DNA of 64,000 nt, from NCBI RefSeq assembly GCF_001957135.1, contig NZ_MPHK01000005.1, positions 184,848-248,847 of the forward strand. The letters run 5' to 3'. The notes under the pieces were generated by a model that made no database searches, was not told the origin of the DNA, and worked only from the letters and a program-made list of their open reading frames with translations. Each line of letters begins with the position of its first letter. The first letter of the stretch is position 1. Below, in pieces: positions 28,981 to 37,814 of the stretch. A program made the translations under genes and the position numbers. The DNA is from Shewanella sp. UCD-KL21 (GTDB taxonomy: Bacteria > Pseudomonadota > Gammaproteobacteria > Enterobacterales > Shewanellaceae).

Positions 28981-29866
28981 GTCTCATCCTTAATCCTTAA
29001 ATTTTTCTGGCCCCTCTATTAATTGAGGGTCTATAACTTGTATCACAAAGGTAGCAAGTGTTAAATGTTTGTTTTATTTTTTTGGTGGTTGATTATTCTA
29101 GATGAGTGCAAAAGTGGTTTTGTGGCTTCATTGCTGGCACACGGTGGCTAAGTCGCTACATGGCTTCGCGGCAAGAACGCAAAGACTTTAGCTGTCATAA
29201 ATTGTTACCAAATTAACTAATGAGAGGGGTTCTGACTTGTTTAGTGAAATGTGCGTTTCATTTTGAGTATCAGTGTTGATATCTAAGCAATGGGTGTTAA
29301 TTCCTCCTTTTTTAAAACTGCAACGTAAGCCCGAATTCAATCAGTGTATAGCTATTATTGTCATTTCTATCTTGAAGCTAAAAAATTAGGCTAAATATTA
29401 AAGTTTAAAAATACTAATTAATCATTTAGTTTATTAGTTATTTCTTTTATTTTTCTTTGTTTTCAAGTTTATATAAATATACTTTATTTAAGTTTAAATT
29501 AAGCCTAGGTTAACATTTGTTGAACGTTAATGTGTGATAACCGTTTTGTTTTTTAAGCTCTTGACTTTTAAGTGTTTTAAATTTGATCGCTTTGTCTTGC
29601 GTTGTTCAGTTGGTTATTTTTCATAAAAGCTTTATCTATCATCATTGTCTAATGTTATTTTTAATTATGACTTGCTACCTACAAAGGAGTATTGCTCTGT
29701 AGCAAGGTTATTATGTTGGATTAGAACATTGTCACATTAATAGTCTAAATAAATGTGTGTTTATATTTCCTGTGATATTAATTATTCAACTTTAATAAAT
29801 AACAATTAAAGTTATAGCAAGTGATGAATGCTAATAAATATAAACAAAGTTCCATTTGGAGTGATG
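28981..29866. other. Long AT-rich intergenic region upstream of nrfA
   Basis: About 890 bp between divergent M36 protease and nrfA genes. It holds a NarP-type site (listed separately), an 8-bp inverted repeat CTTGCTAC (29671-29678) / GTAGCAAG (29699-29706) overlapping it, and a possible tiny remnant of a barrel protein on the minus strand (29312-29377). No other gene is supported. Confidence 0.55.
29676..29691 (+). promoter_or_regulatory. NarP-type heptamer pair upstream of nrfA
   Basis: TACCTAC-AA-AGGAGTA matches the 7-2-7 NarL/NarP consensus (TACYYMT-N2-AKRRGTA) at 13 of 14 defined positions. It is about 183 bp upstream of the nrfA start. NarQ-NarP control of nrfA is known in Shewanella; the site here is inferred from the match. 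Confidence 0.6.
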
Positions 29867-31420
29867 ATGAAATTACAAAAGCTAGCGCTAGCGGTGATGG
29901 TATCTGCAGTTTTTACAGGTACTGCAGTTGCTAAAGATGTTGACCTATACAAGAGTGAAAACTGGCAGCAAACCTTCCCTGAGCAATATAAAACTTGGGC
30001 TGAAACTGAGCAAAGTACCCCGGCCAATGGCGAGCTTGACGATCTTCTAGCAGCTAACCCAAACCTTGTTTCAGCTTGGGCGGGTTATGGTTTTGCTAAA
30101 GACTATAACCGTGCTCGTGGCCACCATTATGCATTAACCGATATTATTAAAACTCTGCGCGTAGGCCACCCTGTTGTTGGTCATGACGGCAAAGTGGTTG
30201 GTGAAGCAATGGCTGCGAGTTGTTGGTCATGTAAAACGCCTGATGTTGCCCGTATGTATGACGAAGTAGGCGAAGCTAAGTTTTCCGACAATGCTTGGTC
30301 AACTTGGGGCCATGAAATGTCTAACACCATCGGCTGTGCTGATTGTCATGAGTTAGGTAAAGCAGAAACAAGATTGAGCCGTCCGTATACTGATCGTGCA
30401 ATGACTTCGATTGGCAAAGATTTCTCCAAGCAAGGTGCCACCATGCAAGCCAGCCAAACATGTGCTCAGTGTCATGTTGAATACTACTTTGATGGCACTG
30501 ATAGCAAAAAAGTGAAATACCCAATGGATTACTGGGTACCTGGCGTTGAAACTGATTACAAAAAGTTTGTTAATTACACCGGTACTGATGGCTTATATGT
30601 AGGTTTTGCTGCTGAAGCACAACTTGCTTATTTCGACCAACGTGGCTTTAAAGATTGGACTAACGCCGTTTCTGGCGCGCCAATGATTAAAGCGCAGCAT
30701 CCTGAATTTGAAAACATGTTAGATAGAACTGAACATGCAATGGATGACCATTTAGAGTTTGGTTGTACGACTTGTCATATGCCGAAAGCGACTAATGCTA
30801 AAGGCGCTGAGTTCTCTAACCATAAAGTGACTTTTGAAGCTGATAAATTGCCAGCAGACTGTCAATCTTGTCATGAAGCTGGTGACTTTAAAGAGATCCT
30901 TGATGAGCGTAAAGCTGAGATCACTAAGTTACGTTTCGATGCCAATGGCACCGACCCACGTTTAACTGAAGTACACTTTAAAGCACAAGCTATTTGGGCT
31001 GCGAATGGCATTAAAGGCCTAGAAGCAGGTCAAACTATTCCACAAGCTAAAGGCAACTATGAAGCTGCACTTAAAGCGAAAACACCATTAGCCGGTGAAA
31101 TGAATAGCTTACTGACTAAAGTGAGAAATGCGCAATGGTTCTGGGATAGTGCAACAGCATCTCACGGTATTCATGCGCATAACCCTACTGAAGCAGTACG
31201 TTTGCTTGAAAAGTCTAATAGCATTTTAGATGCAGCATTGACTGAAGCTAATGCATTACTAGCGAAATACGCAGCTGATTATAAGTATGATGCGACTAAG
31301 TACGACACTAAAGCGAAGGTACAGCCTTTAGTGGGTCTTGACCTAGAAGCAATGCAAGCGTCTAAAGAAATATTCTTAGATAAGCGCGTTAAAAAAGAAT
31401 GGCCTGCAGAGCTTAAGTAA
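29867..31420 (+). CDS. nrfA: Pentahaem cytochrome c nitrite reductase (ammonia-forming)
   Basis: 517 residues. Of two adjacent ATGs the second (29867) is chosen since GGAG (29858-29861) lies 5 nt from it and only 2 nt from the first. A signal peptide ends near AVAK. Five haem-attachment motifs are present in order: CWSCK (Cys119, the active-site haem with lysine ligand), CADCH, CAQCH, CTTCH and CQSCH. This is the defining NrfA pattern. It reduces nitrite to ammonium with six electrons in the periplasm. No nrfBCD follows, so electrons probably come from the quinol dehydrogenase CymA, as known in Shewanella. A terminator follows about 120 bp downstream. Confidence 0.97.
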   Translation: MKLQKLALAVMVSAVFTGTAVAKDVDLYKSENWQQTFPEQYKTWAETEQSTPANGELDDLLAANPNLVSAWAGYGFAKDYNRARGHHYALTDIIKTLRVGHPVVGHDGKVVGEAMAASCWSCKTPDVARMYDEVGEAKFSDNAWSTWGHEMSNTIGCADCHELGKAETRLSRPYTDRAMTSIGKDFSKQGATMQASQTCAQCHVEYYFDGTDSKKVKYPMDYWVPGVETDYKKFVNYTGTDGLYVGFAAEAQLAYFDQRGFKDWTNAVSGAPMIKAQHPEFENMLDRTEHAMDDHLEFGCTTCHMPKATNAKGAEFSNHKVTFEADKLPADCQSCHEAGDFKEILDERKAEITKLRFDANGTDPRLTEVHFKAQAIWAANGIKGLEAGQTIPQAKGNYEAALKAKTPLAGEMNSLLTKVRNAQWFWDSATASHGIHAHNPTEAVRLLEKSNSILDAALTEANALLAKYAADYKYDATKYDTKAKVQPLVGLDLEAMQASKEIFLDKRVKKEWPAELK

Positions 31421-31533
31421 GCTTGTTAGTTGACTTGAGATGAATTGAATTAAATAGACTTTGCACTATGTCTAGTCAAAGTCTAGTTAAAGTCTAGTTA
31501 AATTCAATCTCAGTACAGATAGCCATTAAAACC

Positions 31534-31567
31534 AATGCCAGTCGATATAAATCGACTGGTATTTTTT
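31534..31567 (+). terminator. Terminator after nrfA
   Basis: CCAGTCGAT (31538-31546) pairs with ATCGACTGG (31551-31559), followed by a T-run (31562-31567). Just before, an 11-bp motif AAAGTCTAGTT is repeated two to three times (about 31477-31500). Confidence 0.8.
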
Positions 31568-31785
31568 GCCTTAATGACATGTAAGTAAAGTAATTGTTAT
31601 TAATGTAACGATAAATACCCTCCCAATATCTTCTTTAAGCTTCTGTTTTTATTGTCTATTAATATTTACATCATATTAGTGAAACCTTGCTGTCATTTTA
31701 ACGCAGTCTTTTTGTCATTTTTGCAGGTTAGTTTGTCGTCCATTGAAACAACTTAACTCGCTTACATCCGTCTTCGGAGATGACA

Positions 31786-34620
31786 ATGGAACTGAAAAAA
31801 ATGTTTAAACTTAGTGCTGTATCAGCTGCGCTTTCTGCAACTTTATTACTTGCGGGCTGTGGTGGCGATATCAATATTGATACGGGTTCACAAGAGCCGG
31901 CTAACCCAACAAATCCAACGGATCCAACCACACCGACTGAATCGGACCAACAACTTGCTTATGGCGGCTTCGCTGAAAAAAGCACTACGATAGCGGCTAT
32001 CGATGGTAAAGAAGTGTGGCTGTTAACAGGCTCGCTTGCTCCTTCTACTGGCGCTTCAACAGTAAAGGTAGGTGGTCAAGATGGCGCAAACATCATTTTA
32101 GGAAACGATGTGGTGTGGATGCTTGATGGCGCAGTTATCGCCGGCGGCGATAAAGCTGATTCGGTTGAATTATCAATTATGGCTGGCACTAAAATTATTG
32201 GTGGTAGCGAGTCTTATTTAGTCATTAGCCGTGACTCAAAAATCATGGCAGAAGGCACAGCCGACGCGCCAATCGTATTTACCTCGCTTGAAGCTGCGCT
32301 AGGCCAAACTGGTGAAGCGGGTCAATGGGGCGGTTTAGTGCTTCTTGGTAATGCGCCTGTTAACTCTTGCCCTGATTTAACCAGCTGTGATGCTGCATTT
32401 GAAGTGGGTAACCACAACTACGGTGGTGATAACACTGAAGATAATTCAGGTGTGATTCAGTATGTTCGGGTTGAGTTTGGTGGCTTTAAAATCAACGACA
32501 CCCAAGAAATGAACGGCATTAGTTTTGCGGCAGTGGGCGCAGGTACTACTGTTGACCATATTCAAATTCATAAAAATAACGATGACGGCGTTGAATTTTG
32601 GGGCGGAAACGTTTCGCTTTCACATGTGGTGTTAACTGAAAACTTCGACGATTCATTAGATTGGACCAACGGTTGGCAAGGTAGCGCCCAGCACGTTTAT
32701 ATTCGTCAAGAAGATAATGGTTCAAACCGCGGTATTGAAGGCGATAGTAATAGCAGCGCTGATGCAGAGCCACAGTCTATGCCTACATTGGCTAACTTCA
32801 CCATTCAAGTTGCTAACGGCACTAACAGTGGCGGTGATGACGCTGAAGGTATTTTACTGCGTAAAGGCACCGCAGTTAACGCATACAACATGCTAGTGAA
32901 AGGCGATGTTGATTCAGGCGAATGTTTAGAAATCAATGACGACAACACAGTCGATACCGCAGAAGCGGGCAACTTGAATATGCAAAACAGCTTAATCGAT
33001 TGTGTTGAGCCTTTTAAAAGTGCCAAGGTTGATGCGGATAAAGGCTACACCAAAGCTTATGACGTTGAAGCATGGTTTATGGCGCAAAACGGTAACTTAG
33101 CTGGCGCATCAGATTTAACGGATTACATGCCAAACTCATCTTCTGTTGCCTTAACTGGTGGAGCTGCTGACTTAGCTAACATGGATGACCGTTTAGTCGA
33201 TGCCCAATATATCGGTGCATTTGACGGCACGACGGATTGGACTATGGGCTGGACCACGGCCATTCACGATGAAACTACACCTGCACCCTCTGAATTACCA
33301 GTGTTAACGTCTTGTCCTGTAGGCACTACAGCAGAAGATGTGGTCGCGGGTCTTTATAAAGACGATAGCGTCACTTTGGTGTGCTCAATTGAAGGCAATA
33401 TCACCACTAATACTACACTGCTTGCTGGTCAAAACGTGATGTACAAAGTCGATGGCGGCGCGGTGATTATCGGTGGCGATAACGCAGACTCTGCCACCTT
33501 AGCAATTCAAGCTGGTACGCAGATTTTTGCAACAGATAACAGCTACATTGCCGTGAGTCGTGGCTCTAAAATCATGGCCCAAGGTAGTGCAGAGCATCCA
33601 ATTACTATGACTTCTCAGCAAGATGTGATTGCTGGCGCAGAAGGTGAGCGCGGTCAATGGGGCGGTTTAGTTATTCTGGGTAATGGCGAAACCAACAAGT
33701 GTCCTGATAAGGATAACTGTGATGTGTCATTTGAAGTCGGTGATTTCCCATATGGCGGTAACGACAATGCAGATAACAGCGGTCAAATTAGCTACGTAGT
33801 AGTTAAATACGCTGGTTTCAAAGTCAATGATACTCAAGAAATGAACGGTATCTCATTTGCGGCAGTGGGTAGCGGAACCCAAGTTGACCATATTCAAGTC
33901 CATGCAAATGGTGATGATGGTGTTGAATTCTGGGGCGGCGCGGTCAACCTGAAATATGTTTACCTGACTGACAACTTCGATGACAGCTTAGATTGGACTA
34001 ATGGCTGGCAGGGTAAAGCACAATACGTGTATATCACCCATGAAGACGGTCAAGCTAACCGCGGTTTTGAAGGCGATAGCCATAAAGGTACTGACGAAAC
34101 TCCTATCTCAAATCCAACTATCTCTAACGTAACCATTTTACCGGGTACTGACATTGAAAACGCCAGCGGCGATAAAGGCGAAGGCATCTTACTTCGGGTA
34201 GCGACGCGTGCATCACTGCATAACGTACTGGTACAAGGTCGCAAAGGTGACACTTCAGAAACTGAAACCGGCGAATGTTTAGAGCTTGATGGGACTTACG
34301 CAGGTCTTGTTACCAACGTAAACGATGACACATTAGTGATGTCTCATTCGGTTATCGACTGTAACGAGCCTTTCAAATATAGCTCTGACAACACAGATAC
34401 AACCGATGCGGTAGACACTGAAGCGTGGTTCTTAGCGCAGACGGGTAACTCAACGGCAGCAGTGACATTAACCGACGGTATGCCAGCGGGTACTGACACT
34501 GTGTTACTGGGTACGGGCCTTGATTTAAGTACAACAGATAGCTTTTTTGAAGCAACTGATTTCATCGGCGCATTCGATGGTCAGACTGATTGGCGTGAAG
34601 GTTGGGCTTTTATTAAATAA
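31786..34620 (+). CDS. Large surface lipoprotein with internal duplication, paired with a TonB-dependent receptor
   Basis: 944 residues from the ATG at 31786 (GGAG 6 nt upstream). A lipoprotein signal ends in LAGC, followed by a Pro/Thr linker. The rest is two homologous halves of about 450 residues. Each carries MAGTKI/QAGTQI, an EMNGISFAAVG stretch, DDGVEFWGG, NFDDSLDWTNGWQG and a C-terminal IGAFDG-TDW-GW. Regular short strands with Asn/Gly turns suggest right-handed beta-helices. Each half also has a CP-D-C-like Cys pair (CPDLTSCD, CPDKDNCD). I do not know a function; linkage to the TonB receptor suggests a surface-exposed binding or degrading partner. Calcium binding is likely from the many Asp/Asn turns, but is inference. 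Confidence 0.8.
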   Translation: MELKKMFKLSAVSAALSATLLLAGCGGDINIDTGSQEPANPTNPTDPTTPTESDQQLAYGGFAEKSTTIAAIDGKEVWLLTGSLAPSTGASTVKVGGQDGANIILGNDVVWMLDGAVIAGGDKADSVELSIMAGTKIIGGSESYLVISRDSKIMAEGTADAPIVFTSLEAALGQTGEAGQWGGLVLLGNAPVNSCPDLTSCDAAFEVGNHNYGGDNTEDNSGVIQYVRVEFGGFKINDTQEMNGISFAAVGAGTTVDHIQIHKNNDDGVEFWGGNVSLSHVVLTENFDDSLDWTNGWQGSAQHVYIRQEDNGSNRGIEGDSNSSADAEPQSMPTLANFTIQVANGTNSGGDDAEGILLRKGTAVNAYNMLVKGDVDSGECLEINDDNTVDTAEAGNLNMQNSLIDCVEPFKSAKVDADKGYTKAYDVEAWFMAQNGNLAGASDLTDYMPNSSSVALTGGAADLANMDDRLVDAQYIGAFDGTTDWTMGWTTAIHDETTPAPSELPVLTSCPVGTTAEDVVAGLYKDDSVTLVCSIEGNITTNTTLLAGQNVMYKVDGGAVIIGGDNADSATLAIQAGTQIFATDNSYIAVSRGSKIMAQGSAEHPITMTSQQDVIAGAEGERGQWGGLVILGNGETNKCPDKDNCDVSFEVGDFPYGGNDNADNSGQISYVVVKYAGFKVNDTQEMNGISFAAVGSGTQVDHIQVHANGDDGVEFWGGAVNLKYVYLTDNFDDSLDWTNGWQGKAQYVYITHEDGQANRGFEGDSHKGTDETPISNPTISNVTILPGTDIENASGDKGEGILLRVATRASLHNVLVQGRKGDTSETETGECLELDGTYAGLVTNVNDDTLVMSHSVIDCNEPFKYSSDNTDTTDAVDTEAWFLAQTGNSTAAVTLTDGMPAGTDTVLLGTGLDLSTTDSFFEATDFIGAFDGQTDWREGWAFIK

Positions 34621-34636
34621 GCCTTATTAACACCTT

Positions 34637-34668
34637 CAGCATCGGGGAGTGAGTGCTCCTCGATGCTG
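34637..34668. repeat. Strong hairpin between lipoprotein and TonB receptor genes
   Basis: CAGCATCG (34637-34644) pairs with CGATGCTG (34661-34668), with an inner GGAG/CTCC stem. No T-run follows. In an operon such a hairpin often protects the upstream mRNA or attenuates the downstream gene. Confidence 0.7.
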
Positions 34669-34779
34669 CTTAAAGCGCGATTAGATAATCAAAATAGTTA
34701 GTTAAATTTACAGCAATTGCCACCGATGTTTCTCATCTTAGTGGCGCGACCTGAACTGTGTACAGGATTGAAAAACGTT

Positions 34780-37452
34780 ATGAAAACCAAGCCGAGTTTT
34801 ATCGCTAATAAGCTAAGCCTAGCTGTTGTTACTGCTATTTCTGCAGCTTCTCTTTTTGCAACACTACCTGCTTACTCGGAAGAGACACCTGCCTATGACC
34901 CAGGTGAAGATTTCCCTATTGAAGTCATTGCGGTAACGGGGCGTTTACGTAGCTCAGCCTCAGAAGCAATGGAAGAGCGCCGTGAGCAACCCGCCGTGGT
35001 TGATATTATGGGCGCAGACCAGATTTCTCGCACCGGAGATAGCGACGCCGCCGCAGCGCTACGACGCGTTACCGGATTAACCCTGAAAGATGGCAAGTTC
35101 ATTTATGTGCGTGGTTTAGGTGAGCGCTATTCAAGTACTTCACTAAATGGCGCTGTCGTGCCGTCACCGGATCCAACCCGTAACGTGGTGCCGCTGGATA
35201 TGTTCCCAGCCTCTATCATTGAATCTTTATCAGTACAAAAATCCAGCTCAGCCAGCACGCCAGCCGCATTTGGCGGTGGTCATGTTGATATCCGCACCAA
35301 ATCGATTCCTGCTGACTTTTTCTTTAAGGCATCTGTTGGTGGCCGTTATAACACCAATGATAGCGATGACACTTTTACCTATAACGGCGGCGGTGATGAT
35401 TGGACGGGCCAAGATGATGGCACTCGGGCAATGCCAAACAGCATTAACGAGCTGACCAATCAATATGGCGGCATTAGCCCCATTGATATTGTTACTGGCT
35501 CAAATGGCAGCATTGATTTTGCCAGTGCTCAGGCGATTAACCGCGGTTTAGCCAGTGATATGTACCGCGACATGACCGTATTTACCGAAAGCACAGATCC
35601 GGGGCTTCGAGGCAATATCGCCATTGGCGATCGCTGGGACTTAAGCGATGACATTATTTTCGGGGTGATGGCAGCAGGCTCATATAAACAACAAGCTGAA
35701 AACTACACCAAGCGCGAAGTTGAGCTAGATGGTGATGAAAACAGCGTGCAAATTGAAAATGCCAAAGACGTTATGGGCACTGACTCCATAGTGCAAATCT
35801 CTGGCATGGTTAACTTAGGTTTAGAGATAGGTTACGACCATAAAATTGAAACCTTCTCGACTTATTTGCGTGATACATCCGATGATGTGTCAGTGGCCAT
35901 AGAAGAAACTATTGATACCATCGCTGAGCCTAACGCACTGCAGGTTTATGATATTGCTTATGAAGAGCGAAACCTTATCAGTAACCAAATTCAAGGTGAG
36001 CATTTCTTTGAATACTTGTGGGATTTAGAAGCGAATTGGATGTATTCCAATGCCAGATCTAAACGCTACGCGCCCAGCGAATTATCTTACACCTACAATG
36101 TCATACTTGATGATGCTGATAGCATTACCAGCCGTAACTTAAACACTCAAGATGCGCCTAAGTATGTTTATAGCCGCCTTGATGATGATACTGAAAACTA
36201 CAAGTTTGATTTAACGTTGCCGTTTGAATTTGGCGCTAACATTTTAAAGCTAAGCGCGGGTTACGAGTACTTCGAGCGCACCCGACAAAGCTATGCCACA
36301 CGTCTTGGTTTTGATGTTGGCTTAAGCCCAACTGACCCAAATGGTGACATTTTAGCTGGTGACTTTGACGCAATATTTTCAGACGACAATATTGCCAATG
36401 ACGCACTAGATTTAGAACTAAAAGATGCCTCAACCGACACTGAAGATTACCTTGCGGCTGAAATGATTGATGCCGGTTTTGTAAACCTTGATATCGACTT
36501 TGATGATGTATGGCGCTTAACCGCAGGTGTGCGTTATGAAGACTTTCGCCGCGTGACATTGCCATTAACCCCAGAGGGTGAAATTTCAGATGAAAGCGGC
36601 CGTTACGATATTGAAGACTACGCAATTGCTGAAGATGGCTGGTTTCCATCATTAGCATTGACCTGGAAATCATCAGATGAAAGCCAGTGGCGCTTTGGCG
36701 CAAGTAAAACCTTGGTTCGTCCTGATTTGCGAGAAGTGGCCCCAGTGCGTTTTCAAGACCCAATCACTGGGTTTGATTTCTTTGGTAACCCAGAGCTTGA
36801 AAGCTCAGATATCTATAACCTCGATGTGCGCTGGGAATACTATTCAGAAGATGGCGCTAACTTAAGTGTCGGCGGTTTTTATAAAGACGTCGCAGCGCCC
36901 ATAGAAGCGATTCAACGTATCTCTGAAGCGGGTCGTCAGCTTAAGTTTTATAACGCTGAGTCAGGTTATATCTATGGTATCGAAACTGAGTTTTTACATG
37001 ACTTAGGCTTTATTGGCAGTGATGGCGGCATATGGGAAGACTTCTTTGTTGCCGGTAACTTAACCCTAAGTGATTCAGAAATTGAAATTGCCAGTAATGG
37101 TGAAATTGACCCAACCAATAATAAGCGCCGCATGACAGGCCACTCTGAGTGGGTTGCCAATGTGCAATTAAGCTTTGATTCTGCCAATGAGTCCCACAGT
37201 GCCACGCTGGTTTATAACGTGTTTGGTGAGCGTATAGCCTATGGCGGCCGTGGCGGCTTAGATGATGTATATGAGCAACCTTTTCACAGCTTAGATTTTA
37301 GCTATAGCTTTTTACCTACTGAAAGCTTTGGGGTGAAATTTAAAGTGAAGAATATCCTTGGTGAAACAACCGAATACGACCAACAAGATGTGGTGGTATA
37401 CGCCAAAGAGCCAGGCACAGAATTTACTCTACAGTTTGACTATGAATACTAA
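34780..37452 (+). CDS. TonB-dependent outer-membrane receptor
   Basis: 890 residues from the ATG at 34780 (MKTKPSF); a 21-codon longer frame lacks a signal-like start. Signal peptide, then a TonB-box-like stretch (IEVIAVTG) near residues 46-53. The plug domain has YVRGLGERYSSTSLNGAVVP, VPLDMFPASIIESL and the closing GGGHVDIRTKS. The barrel follows and ends in an aromatic residue (LQFDYEY). It lies 159 bp downstream of the duplicated lipoprotein. The substrate is unknown; no Fur box, haem or siderophore gene is nearby. Plug sequences with this LDMFPAS pattern are common in carbohydrate- or peptide-type receptors, but that does not decide the substrate. Confidence 0.92.
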   Translation: MKTKPSFIANKLSLAVVTAISAASLFATLPAYSEETPAYDPGEDFPIEVIAVTGRLRSSASEAMEERREQPAVVDIMGADQISRTGDSDAAAALRRVTGLTLKDGKFIYVRGLGERYSSTSLNGAVVPSPDPTRNVVPLDMFPASIIESLSVQKSSSASTPAAFGGGHVDIRTKSIPADFFFKASVGGRYNTNDSDDTFTYNGGGDDWTGQDDGTRAMPNSINELTNQYGGISPIDIVTGSNGSIDFASAQAINRGLASDMYRDMTVFTESTDPGLRGNIAIGDRWDLSDDIIFGVMAAGSYKQQAENYTKREVELDGDENSVQIENAKDVMGTDSIVQISGMVNLGLEIGYDHKIETFSTYLRDTSDDVSVAIEETIDTIAEPNALQVYDIAYEERNLISNQIQGEHFFEYLWDLEANWMYSNARSKRYAPSELSYTYNVILDDADSITSRNLNTQDAPKYVYSRLDDDTENYKFDLTLPFEFGANILKLSAGYEYFERTRQSYATRLGFDVGLSPTDPNGDILAGDFDAIFSDDNIANDALDLELKDASTDTEDYLAAEMIDAGFVNLDIDFDDVWRLTAGVRYEDFRRVTLPLTPEGEISDESGRYDIEDYAIAEDGWFPSLALTWKSSDESQWRFGASKTLVRPDLREVAPVRFQDPITGFDFFGNPELESSDIYNLDVRWEYYSEDGANLSVGGFYKDVAAPIEAIQRISEAGRQLKFYNAESGYIYGIETEFLHDLGFIGSDGGIWEDFFVAGNLTLSDSEIEIASNGEIDPTNNKRRMTGHSEWVANVQLSFDSANESHSATLVYNVFGERIAYGGRGGLDDVYEQPFHSLDFSYSFLPTESFGVKFKVKNILGETTEYDQQDVVVYAKEPGTEFTLQFDYEY

Positions 37453-37728
37453 TTTTTACTCGTGCGATTAACACCAATATCGCGAGTAATAATGAGTTAA
37501 TGGTAAACAAGGGTAACAACAGGTACTGATTATTGGCATTTTTACTTCATCCTTTAAATGCTAATAAGCTAGTGCAATCGTGATTTGATAGGGCGCTTGG
37601 AACACGCCTATATCAATATCACAGGCTTCTTTATCAGTAAGCGTTATTTAAGACCACGTGACTTAACGAAGAAGTTTGCAGCTTTGCAAAAGGCTGTATG
37701 CAGTAAGTAAAAAAGACCTAAAAGTAAC

Positions 37729-37765
37729 AGGCCACTTTCTTTGGAACAAGAAAGTGGCCTTTTTA
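37729..37765 (+). terminator. Terminator downstream of the TonB receptor gene
   Basis: AGGCCACTTTCTT (37729-37741) and AAGAAAGTGGCCT (37748-37760) form a perfect 13-bp stem with a 6-nt loop, followed by TTTTT. It lies 276 bp after the stop; the stretch between holds no recognisable gene. Confidence 0.88.
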
Positions 37766-37814
37766 TTGGTGAGCGATTAAGCGCAGTTTGTTAACTATGA
37801 TAGTTAATAGCGGA

